Source: Metaphire vulgaris (Eukaryota; Annelida; Clitellata; Crassiclitellata; Megascolecidae). Taken from it: a stretch of 64,000 nt of DNA. The notes beneath the pieces are model-generated. The model was given only the letters and a program-made list of their open reading frames with translations. It was not told the origin of the DNA and made no database searches. Numbering within the stretch: the first letter of the stretch is position 1; each line of letters begins with the position of its first letter. Made by a program: the position numbers and the translations under genes. Of this stretch, positions 45,705 through 56,772 are shown in pieces. The DNA is taken from contig CM030837.1 of the NCBI GenBank assembly GCA_018105865.1, forward strand, positions 5,413,975 to 5,477,974, read 5' to 3'.

Positions 45705-45856
45705 GACCGTTTCGCTCGTATTTGATCGAATGCCTATAGTACATACAGTACATGAGGCCCCCTATAGTGATAAATTCTGCAGATGGAGACCGTTGACCCT
45801 TAGCGAGAGGCAGAGAGCGATTCGCGTCCGAAATTCCCACGCCAGAGTAGCAATTT
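45705..45856. repeat. Repeat unit W, intact copy
   Basis: Matches 47405-47518 plus 49128-49180, which are the halves of a second copy split by a transposon. It includes gtacatgaggccccctatag and an exact Su(H)-type TTCCCACG at 45834-45841. Confidence 0.8.
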
Positions 45857-46192
45857 GCTACTTGAGGGAAATAATCTCGATTCACGTGCACACTGTTAAT
45901 CTTTCCCCTCTCCTCTGCCCTCTCTTGAGTCCCTTCCTCCTTCCCTCCCCGCTACCTCTAATTCCTTGGTTTTTGCCGTAACTGATGGTTCCCATGCAGG
46001 TTTATTGCAGCTGTAAGATAAACTTTTCTACAAGTTCTAAGACTAAGTCGAGGTCTCGTCCCTGTGGAGTTGAATGCAGCGCTCGTATTCCTTCAGAGAG
46101 GTCCCTAGGCCTACATCACGCGCATTAGGTTAACACTGCACTCGATAGAAGAGGTCGCATAAGTAATTAATCGAGTCAAACTCAATTAAATT

Positions 46193-46762
46193 CAGAGATG
46201 GGCACAATTAGACAAAAATCTAATCAATTAGAATTAGAATTAGTTGCTTCTAGCACCTAATTGATTAGCATTAGAATTAGTTCTACACTTTGTTCAATTG
46301 ATTAGAGTTAGCATTAGCTGCTGTCTAATCAATTAGAATTACAATTAGATTGTCGATGTTCGCGATACAGTTGACACACCGCGCAAAACAGTTTTATGAT
46401 ACTAATTTAATATCAGCAGTAATTGCATGCAGCTGCAAATGGTTGGAAATGGCTGGCATTTTCAGTTGTCAACAGCAATCACACAAAACACTTAATCTAT
46501 CAGCTGTAAGTTTTTCCTTGCTAATGCTACCATGATCATCTCAGCGTTATACTATGAGCATGCGTTTCAACATTATTCTCAGGCTGCCTCGGATGGCCAA
46601 TTGTCATGTAATTAAAAAATAATTAGAATAGCAGGTAAATTCTAATTGATTAGAATTACGATTAGCTGATAAAATTTGCCAATTGATTACAATTAGAATT
46701 AGCTGGTCATCTAATCGATTAGCTAATCAATTACTTCCTAATTGATTAATTACCCATCTCTG
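46193..46762. mobile_element. hAT-like MITE rich in TAATTGATTAG words
   Basis: CAGAGATGGGCAC and TACCCATCTCTG ends bound 570 bp. A perfect 8-bp duplication, attaaatt, flanks it (46185-46192 and 46763-46770). Subterminal regions are tandem variants of CTAATCAATTAGAATTA. Confidence 0.9.
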
Positions 46763-47063
46763 ATTAAATTTAAATTCTAATCGAAAGACGTCGATATAAT
46801 TCTTTCTTTCTGGGTCTTTCTCAGTGTCCGTGAGATTCTAACCCAAAATCATTTCCTTTCGAATGTCGTGTATTTTGATGGATAAAAATTAAGACCGATT
46901 TAGGCCTAATGATGTTAGGCCACATTTGACTGTTTATATGATCAGTTGGAGCAGTAGGCTATAGGCCTAAAGCGTGTAATACAGTAATAGGCCTAATTAT
47001 TATTAATCCCCAATTGCTTCCAGGGTCCCGATGCTTTCGACTGTTAGGCCGAGCCGAACCAAT

Positions 47064-47200
47064 GGCAGTGGCGGCTCCAGGATTTGGCAAGTGGGGGGCG
47101 GGAAAATATCCCAAAATCACAACTCAGGACCACAGCTTCTTCAATTTATTAACTTTGAGGGTTGAAACAAAGATTTTTCTTACGAATTGCGCCGCTTGAC
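47064..47200. repeat. Truncated hAT-like repeat, CAGTGGCGGCTCCAGG end
   Basis: The left end matches the reverse complement of the truncated end at 26164-26220 over about 30 bp (ggctccagg...ttggcaagtgggggg). Confidence 0.62.
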
Positions 47201-47238
47201 AAGAATAGCTTGTACGATTCCAATTAGCCTGCCAGAGC

Positions 47239-47239
<1 letters not shown>

Positions 47240-47332
<93 letters not shown>
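47240..47332. repeat. (ATT)n microsatellite
   Basis: About 31 uninterrupted triplets; neither strand codes. Confidence 0.97.
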
Positions 47333-47404
47333 GCCTATTATTATTAAGCTTGACAATTCCTTAAGCGCAGTAACATAGCTATAAAATAGCGTTAACATAC
47401 TAAC

Positions 47405-47518
47405 ATAGCGTTTTGCTCGCATATGATCGAATGCCTATAGTACAGACTACATACAGTACATGAGGCCCCCTATAGTGATAAATTCTGCAGATGGAGACCG
47501 TTGACCCTTAGCGAGAGG
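47405..47518. repeat. Repeat unit W, left half of split copy
   Basis: Nearly identical to 45713-45823 with a short duplication. It is cut at gcgagagg by the hAT element and continues at 49128. Confidence 0.82.
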
Positions 47519-49127
47519 CAGGACCGGAGCTAGCCATTCCGGCGCCCCCTGCAACTTTGAATTTGGCACCCTCAGCAACTTATTTTCTCGCGGACACGTC
47601 AAAATTAGGCCCAACACGGATAGGCTACTGTATACTCTGAATATAGTAAATATTTAAAACTAATAACTATGTACAAACAGAAACGGGTTTCTTCACTCTA
47701 AACAGGGTTTTAATTCACTGCAGAGACTTAGAAATTACTTTACGAGCTTTCATGCTAGCATGGCTCTCTTTTAGTTCGGTGGTGTCTTGTTTCGAACATA
47801 GGCCTACATCATTTTCGATTAAAGACAAAAATTTCCAACCCCCGACTACAATCAAAGCTAGCCTGATAAGTCTTTCTTGGGCGATATAGTTGATCGTGGA
47901 TAAGTTTTTATAAAATTAATAGTGAAAATGATCGTTCTCAATTGGGCCGAATTGGCTACACTTAGGCCTACAGGAAGAGTAAGCAGGATTCGTAATGCAA
48001 TAGTCCAGTTCGGACAAGTGAGATGGTTTAAAAATGAATAGACTTCAGAGTTTCACGTGGATTAGTCAACTGATTCAATTCCGATTTAAATATAACTCTA
48101 AATGATGAAATTTGCTCAAATAATTCCAATCCTTTCACATCTATTTTGGCGCCTTTTGTCAAAAGAACCTCCAAATTGAGGCAATTTTTAAGAAGTTGCT
48201 ACTCGTCTTTATCAAATATATCTTTAACTCGATGCAAAAATTCTGATTCCCTTGACAATCATCCCACACCCCCGAAACAATTTCTCCACTCTTTGCGCAA
48301 ATCCTGCGACTGATCCTAACCGGAATAAGGGCGACCTATACGGCGCCTCCTGTTCCAACCCCCGACTACGCCAATGTCTATAATATATTTCTATAAATCT
48401 GCAACGCTATCAAAATTAACTTTAATAAATGTTTCGATGAACTACTGCTTGACACAAGGATTTAACTATAGCCCGATTGATAGCCCAGTCAGTTGATATA
48501 TAATTTCTAAAACAAAGTTACCGGTACTGTCCTTGGACCAGTTTGCGGCGTTGCTTTAATTTGTTCCGAGGACCAGACAAAACACGTTGGCGGGCCGGAT
48601 CCGGTCCGCGGGCTACTGGTTGCGCACCACTGATCTAGACCTTGGAAGCCGCTATAGACATGGGCGCCCATACATTGGGATAAGAGGAGGACTTGCCCCC
48701 TGGAATATGCAAAAATGTTTTTTCAAATAATTGTATTTTGGATTTTAACCAATGTTTTCACACTAAAACACTACATAAATAATGCATAACAGTTCCTGAT
48801 TTTGTTTATGGTTTGCCTGGCATTCTGGCAATCTTTTAAAGTTGTCAAATTTTAAATATGAAGACCTTGCCAAAATGCTAACCGTGACTATTATGTTTTG
48901 CCCCCGGGAAAAATTTCTGTGGACACCCATGTCTATAGACACTTCAATTACTGTACATTGTCTTACGGGTCGATTATTTAAAGTCTTGACCCACCGACGG
49001 CAGGAAGCCTGCATGATGGGCAGAGGCTGACCACACTACATGTAGTTTGTCAGCCGGATTACTGCGCCCTCTAACTGCTGGCGCCCCCTGCCTTGCGGAG
49101 CGGGCGGAGTGGGTCGCTCCGGCCCTG
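47519..49127. mobile_element. 1.6-kb hAT-like element inserted in unit W
   Basis: Inverted ends CAGGACCGGAGC and GCTCCGGCCCTG, with a perfect 8-bp duplication, gcgagagg (47511-47518 and 49128-49135). The intact W copy at 45705 shows the empty site. No transposase frame is seen. The interior has an older hAT end near 48560-48645 (ggttgcgcaccactg). Confidence 0.9.
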
Positions 49128-49528
49128 GCGAGAGGCAGAGAGCGATTCGCGCCCGAAATTCCCACGCCAGAGTAGCAATTAAATGATAAAAATAGGTGGC
49201 TAATGTCAAAGGCGCTGTACAGGGCTGCTGTCAAGCACTCGCTCATAACTTTGAAACGAGTTAAAACTTATTTGTGTACCGCATGAGTGACACGCTCATA
49301 TCTAATGTTGTCGATCCTCTCTATAATAGCCAAAAAACTTGAAAATGGGGCGAGACTTTTGACATAGGCCTATTCATAAAGATGTCTCTAAACTGCTGCA
49401 TATCGTTATAGTAGCAGGTCAATATTTGTACAGTACACACAAAGGCGCAAGACAGACAGGGACAGAATCCTCCGAAAATCGCAAAATGTTCATTTTCAGT
49501 TCACATATATTGTCCGTACTTTATAGCA

Positions 49529-49820
49529 CAGTGGCGTAGCCAAGGGAGGTTTGAGGGTTATAACTTCCATTGGCATGATTGGCTGCCGAAAACAAAATAT
49601 TTTTAATGACTTTCCATGCATTTTTAAAATTTTGGGACGCGATTTTGGGAGTCAAACTCCCTTCTTGGCAACCTGGCTAAAAAAAGGTGACGACTTTTTT
49701 TGCTTTTCAGGAAAAAGAGATTGAAAAGAGATGAGGGGATGACCTTCTTTTTTGCTTGTCAAGGGTTTGAACTTTGAACCAAAACCAAACCCCCTTCCGG
49801 AAATCCCGACTACGCCACTG
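49529..49820. mobile_element. hAT-like MITE, CAGTGGCGTAGCC family
   Basis: CAGTGGCGTAGCCAAG and CGACTACGCCACTG ends. Flanks ttatagca and gtatagca (7 of 8). It carries a GATGACC...GCTTGTCA motif at 49738-49761 and a variant at 49687. Confidence 0.82.
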
Positions 49821-50099
49821 GTATAGCATAATCTCAGATCAGATTGTATAGGGCTGTAAGGCCCACGGTCACTGCTCACTGTGTGTTTCGAATTTTTGGT
49901 AGGCCTAATAATGCCCATGGCATAAAGAATTAATGATTGATTTAAGATCATAATTAATGCAGTCGACAAATTTAATTGCAATCGATTGCACATGCATTGC
50001 GAAATTCTGTGATTGACCAAAAATTTCTCTGGCTGGACTGACCCTGGCAAAAAAATTTCAGGTTCTGCCTCTGCTAACAACCTGGCGCCGCCACTCTAT

Positions 50100-53000
50100 A
50101 TGCATATATTTATTTATTCCTGCAGTGACTGTTATAATTATATTCCCCTAGAAAATTACTTTTTAAAATTAATCTTATTTCGTAATAACGCAAGGAATAG
50201 CGCATTGCGACCATTTTGCTCTGAAACTCCACTAACAATAGGGAATCTCAATTAATTTTGCTCCTTCACCTAACAGTTAAGCGATTTGCAATACTCATAA
50301 GATTTTTAAGACGTATAATAAAGGTATGTAAAAAGGTAATTTATAAGAAATTTCAATATCTTTCTTTTTTGTCTTATTTGGCAAAATAGCAATAATTCTG
50401 CTCAATATATTTGTCATATTTTCATTCGAATTAAATCAGAGCTTTTGTTTTGTCATTTATTTAAAACTCAGAGATTCTTTTCAACTAACGTTCGCCAGAT
50501 GGCGCAATGCATTTGTTTGATATTATATGCTATGATTAAGGTCGAGGCACGTTACAAAACCGCTCAAGTGGGCCGAGGTTTAAAATGTTTGGGAAACCCT
50601 GTAATAGAGGGCATTATGAACTGAATGAGTAATGTGAAGTATTTGAATTATATTGAAAACGCTTATCTGAACCAAAAAGACAAACAAGTTCCAAAACATA
50701 TATTTTTTACAGGAATCTTCTGCCTAAGCAACAAAGCACAACATACAAATGTTAGTCTTTGATTTATGCAGCACAATAATAAAATCTACAAATTTACACT
50801 TAAATTTGACACACATCCCAATTGAAACACAAATTTATACCATAAGTATTTGATTTCAAACTGAATATTGTTGTTTCATAGTATAAAAGTCAATAAGCAA
50901 TTAAGACGAGGTGTGTCCGAAAAGCTTTAATAGAGATATTCTGCCTCCAACGAATGAGATTAAGAGTCAAGATCAATACACCAAAAATACACGGTAAAGT
51001 CACTGCCAGACAGTGAGTCACTGCTTGTTAATTACTTTTCCAAACAACTTGTATCACAATTCAGCAAAATACTTTCACAATTTCTAGCCTGCTACCATTT
51101 AAATTCTGCCAATATTTTTCCAATCGATCCACAAACTGCTCCAGATATTTACAATTTTCTGCGAGCATTTAAGCTCCTCGGTTGATCCTATTGACTAACA
51201 CTATATGACTGGCACATAAATTACTATTTAAGCAATGCTATCACACTCTAAAATGCATGCAAAAAAGCTTTTCATAAGAAAACACCATAAAACAATGTGC
51301 AAAATCTGCAGTTCAACAAATTAAATTAAACAAATCCAAACCCAATAGACGACTAGAGTTTAGCACTGCAGAAGTATTCAGGAATGCAATTCTTTAACTT
51401 TATCCTGGTAAATATTGCAATCGTAAAAATATAACAAATATGGAGAATGGAATGAGACAAATACTGTAGTTTGAATGTTGATGGTGACTGTTAATATAAT
51501 GACCTGAAAATGTATCACACACTAATTAAAATCTCTGCTTGGCTGATTTTCCCAAAAAGCAGTGGAAGGTCAGACATGGAAAAAACAAAATTTTCTACCA
51601 CTTAGGGGTGAGCTCAACCAATCAATCGATTAACCCAGAGCTCTTTTTAGTGGGAATGCACGGGAACGGCATTCCCACACCTTTTTGCCAGATTGTATAT
51701 ATAATTATGGTTATGTACTAATGAGTTTGGGAATGGGAACATACAGGTACAGCGTTTCCATGCCTGTTTTTGTTGATGAGCAAAAATGATGAATTCCCAA
51801 ACCTTTTTTCATAAAAAAGCCCTGATAAACCCCCACCCCACACCATCAATAACTAAACTCTGATTGATGCAACTAACTCACTGGAAAAAACTGATTAAAA
51901 GGCTAGAAAGAAACTCAATTTCAACAAAGGCAATATTATTGAAGATACCAGAGTATGCAGTGCAAGATTCAGCAGTTCTAATGATAATCAACATTAAGTT
52001 CTTGCATGAAATGACATACAATTTTGTAAACAAAAAACACACAAGATTTTTAAATAATAATTTTGTATAGAGCTCTGATAACAATATTCCAAGGTTACCT
52101 CTAGCAATAGAAGACATTTTGATCAGTATCACTGCTAAATTAAATGATAAAAATTTATTCTCCCACTTAAAACATGATTCGAGTAATGAAGTTTCACAAT
52201 TAATTTATTATTTCATCTTATAACAGGAACGCTGGAATACACCGATAGCAACTTTCACGAGTTACTGTCCAATGTGAATATCGGCAGACTCATCGCATTA
52301 CAAAAATCAAAAATCAAGCTATAATAAATACACTGATAGAAAATCTGACAATTGATAAACATATGACTTAGAAAGTAGACAATTAAAGTTTCACGGTTAC
52401 AGCAAAATCAAAATTTGCACGCAAAATACCTGAATCTAACCAATATTCAAATGCCAAAATAGCACAAAGCAAAATTAGGCAGCACTAGCAGGAATGAATA
52501 CAAAAAATTATTTTAAAAAAATACAACTCAGTTTCCTACCCTACTTGCAGCTGTATGTGTGTACACAGCCCATGTTCCTTTTTATTTGTGTCATGCTTGA
52601 CTGGTTCAAATACAGAATACAAAAAAGCCACATTTTTTACATGGCTATTTTCTCTCTAATTTTTAGGTTGTGGTCATCAAAAGCATAAGTGTGACAAGCA
52701 AAGAAGAAAATGTAATTGACACTAAACATTTTGGCTCTTCCATAAATATATTATGTTCTATAACCATGCACAGGTCACCTATAGCCCAGCTACAAGCAAA
52801 CATTATCGAAACAATGAAGACCATACAATAGGCAAAAAATCGAACTCATGAATAAGGATTCTGATGTCAAGCTATCTAAACAATGACAATTAGAGTATTA
52901 CCTGATCATAATGAACTAAATAGCAATGGAATCAGGATACAATTGGGGAAATCAACAAGCTCTTAAAGACAAATTGTAACAGAATTCTACCATAGCACAA

Positions 53001-53491
53001 GCGAGAATCTGACCCATCAACAAAAACAAATTAGTCAAAATGTTTAGCTGTTATTTGACGTCACAATCATAGTTTGTCAACATGAACAGATGTCAAAAAC
53101 TGTATGCCACACACGAAAACCAATGTATGTCTACTGTGGCTGATAAAATCATAAGACATGTCACGAATAACTAACACTATACACAATGTCCCCTGATGCA
53201 ATTTCTACAAAAAAATGCTAAAGTGTCACAACATCAGTGCTGAAAAATCAGCCAAATTAGCCACTCTCTACGCAGTACGCATATCTGCTACTAAACAGAT
53301 ACGCAAATCAACTTGCAGAGGGGGCTTGACTGTAAAATGTCACAGCCAAGGTTCTCAATGTTACAAAGCTTACACTTCTCCAGTATTCACATTCCTAGGT
53401 TATTCAGCTAAAATTCACACATTAAAAGCTATATTTTACGTCAACAGATTCACATTTATAACAAACTGCAAATGATGACTAGGTTTCACAG
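50100..53491 (-). other. AT-rich unique DNA, possible long flower 3' UTR
   Basis: No coding exon on either strand is convincing. Several - strand AATAAA signals occur (for example 52154-52159 and 52204-52209), so the flower transcript may extend here. Confidence 0.35.
51636..51824. mobile_element. Candidate hAT-like MITE
   Basis: CAGAGCTCTTTTTAG and CATAAAAAAGCCCTG ends. The flanks gattaacc and gataaacc match 7 of 8, but the exact boundary is ambiguous by one base. Confidence 0.5.
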
Positions 53492-53797
53492 CAGTAGCGG
53501 TTCCAGGAATTCATGGTGGTGGGGGATGAAAATTTTTTTTGGGAAGTTGGTGGGGGGATGCAAAGTGAAGAAGAAAAACAAGAAAAAAATGTCATTGTTT
53601 GTAGTGTTTTGCTCACTAAATGTTAAGAAACCTTGCCAAAAAAAGGCCGACAAGCAAGAAAAAGAAGGTAATTTGCAGTATTTTTCACTAAATTTTTTAA
53701 AAACACCGTAAAATAGGTTGACAAGCAAAAAAGGTCATCCGGAACCCCGGTGGGAGGGGATGCATCCCCAGTCATCAACGTGGTGGAACCGCCACTG
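53492..53797. mobile_element. hAT-like MITE, CAGTGGCGGTTCCA family
   Basis: CAGTAGCGGTTCCA and TGGAACCGCCACTG ends bound 306 bp with a perfect 8-bp duplication, tttcacag. It lies about 200 bp beyond the flower stop codon, probably within the 3' UTR. It contains a reversed GATGACC-T6-GCTTGTCA motif (53718-53739). Confidence 0.9.
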
Positions 53798-53990
53798 TTT
53801 CACAGGAACTTACTGTAACTGCAGCAAAAATAAAAAAATATTTTGAAACACTGTGACTTAGAAGAAAAGCAGCGATGGCTGCCAAAGGGTAGCATCTTAC
53901 GCCGACTAGAACTCAAAATAATACAGAAAAATTAAGCTTGTTTCTTTTTCTGTTTTATGCCTGGATTTGCACATCTTCCTCACTTTTACA

Positions 53991-54180
53991 TTATGGAAAC
54001 TGCTGCCTCTGCCCGGCTCCAGTGCCTCCAAACTGGGCCCCATATTGGTCACTGATTTCCGTCTTCTGCTGATTTTCATTCTCCATCCATCCGACCTGCG
54101 TGGCATCCGATTTTACTATGTCAGGCAGTGGCTCTGTTGACGTGGCTGTTGCCGTTGCCGTCATCTGGCGACGATCAGCC
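53991..54180 (-). CDS. CACFD1: flower exon 5, C-terminal tail
   Basis: Acceptor gcactgtag, then [14 protein letters not shown], a polar Gln/Gly-rich tail and TAA. Its start aligns with the family's K-A-x-x-x-x-M segment. Confidence 0.88.
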
Positions 54181-54367
54181 CTACAGTGCATAAACAGCAA
54201 AGTATTTCAAGCTAAACAACAAGTTGAAACTGTGGTAAACAGCACATCTGTTTCGAAATGGATAATAACATAAAATAATAACCTCAAGGAAATCATTTAT
54301 CGGCAATCACTTTAAAAACTGCCTCACATCACATCCTCATAATCAAGATCACCATCCTCAACACCTC

Positions 54368-54418
<51 letters not shown>

Positions 54419-56290
54419 GCGCGTGGCCAGCGGGGGCCGTTGCGTCACCCCATGACTGTGACCCCGCCGAATGGCACGTCTCCAGAGAGTTGATGGAATC
54501 TCGCTGGTCTGGGTTCGGATGTGGTCGATCCATCTTTTCCTGGGACGACCAGGACAGAGCAAACACCTCTCCCTTTCAGTAATATCTGACTTTTCTGACA
54601 TTATGGACTTTGATATACTCGTACTGCCCTTTTCTGTCCGCGACAGCATTTCTCAATTCCTTGATGTTCATGTTCATTGCATCCATAATGTTATCCATCC
54701 ATCTTGTCTTCTGTCCGCCTCTTTTTCTTTTCCCTTCAACAGCTGCAAGCAACAATGATTTCACCATCGAATCGTGTATTCTCATAATATGCCCAAAGAA
54801 CTCCAGTTTTTGTTTTAGGATCAGTCCTTCTAAGGTGTGTTTTGGCTTGATTTCTGCAATCACCTCTTGATTTGTTCTCCTGGCTGTCCATGAGATCCTC
54901 AGCACCATAACAATAGATCACCACCATTGGATAACATTTAATCCACACAACATCAAGTAAATGCAATTATTGAAGATCAATGAACTTCAGTAACATACAG
55001 TATGCAAAATATCAGTCTTTCTTTCAAGCATCAACGTAATCATTACAGAAGAAAAAGTGGACAGCCTGTCTAATTTTTCCCCTATGGAAAACCATATGCC
55101 AGAGTCGAAAAATACATCAGATTTCTAACTGAATATAAACAACTGAAAATAAGCCTCGCTAAAAATCCAGTCTGGTCTCAATTTAAAATTAATTAAACAA
55201 AGACTAATCAATTATAGGCAAATACACAGCAAGCTATTAAATCCTTTGTAGATGGCAGGATTTCACTCTTGCCAACAACTGGTACTAAAACTAATTAAAA
55301 AATAACCATTGTTTGTCACAAAAAACCACAGTTGGCAGAAGCAAAGAGTGGCTTAAACCAGGGTTTCCCAAACTTTTTGGAACTGTGACTCACTTCAGTG
55401 GCTCTGTAACATGCCACGGCCCTGCAAACTTATGGTCAACTAAAATTCTATAAAAGTAACACTGATCATTTTAATATAAGCCATGTAAGGAGAATTGCAA
55501 GCGTATAAATTTCTTAAAACCTAAGTCTACTTGCAACTTTCAAGGCTTGCGACATTGTGGTATTGGCTAGAAAATGACACTGTTGAATCTAATTTCGCAC
55601 TACGCCGTGACCCACTAGACTGAACCCTGCGATCCAGCTTTGGGTCACTCCCCTCAGTTTGGGAAACACTGGCTTAAACCATCCTGTCAAAAACCAGTTT
55701 TGTCCAGCTTAATTTAAAACATACTCACAACAATAACATAATAGATACTTCATTCTATAAATGTATGTGCAAGATAAAGACTGTCATTTATGATGTTGTT
55801 TGTCGCTTACTGTAATCGCTTTAAAGAACTCCAAACTACCATAGCTTTGCCAAAATTTGTCAAGCACGGTCTCGATTTTGTCTTTTTGTGTGCCAAATGA
55901 TAGCACTGTAAGACAGAAACTATTGCATGTGGCCAATGCTGAGAGTTTCAAAAAAATTGATATCAATTTAAACATGTAAGTGCTTGGCAGAAACCGGTTT
56001 TGCCAGCAAAAATACAACTCACTTCCTTCCAAGTCCCATGAGGCCATAGATAACCCCAGCTGTAATTATAAGTCCACTGCCGAATATAGTCGAAATACCA
56101 AAGCACAAAACAAGAGGAACAATTGCAGATCTACAAGTTCAAAGAAAACATCATCAGCCACAAAACATAGTCTAAATGTTATTTGAAATGCCTCTGAAGC
56201 TTTCAACAATCTAATCTGAGGCCAAGACACCAATCTGATAGCACCATCATTAGTTTGGTATAGCACAAGTTGAAGAAATATAAAAGGAAT

Positions 56291-56364
<74 letters not shown>

Positions 56365-56570
56365 CTATATCTCTTAATAAGGTGGATTGATTATGGTAAT
56401 TATTATTAATGAATCTGTAAATATGTAACAAAATAGGCAAGTGCAGTTGCTTCAAATAAAAGCAAATTAATTCACTAAAATCCATTCAATATCACACTTA
56501 AGTGACTGCTCAACCATGCTCAACAACCTTAAACTAAATGAATTCAAATGCAATGTTCATGAAATCTTAT

Positions 56571-56601
<31 letters not shown>

Positions 56602-56702
56602 TATAATATTATATTATATATATATATTAATATATATATATATATAATATTATATTATATATACTGTGTGTATAACTGTATATATATGTTCATGTTCATA
56701 CA

Positions 56703-56772
<70 letters not shown>

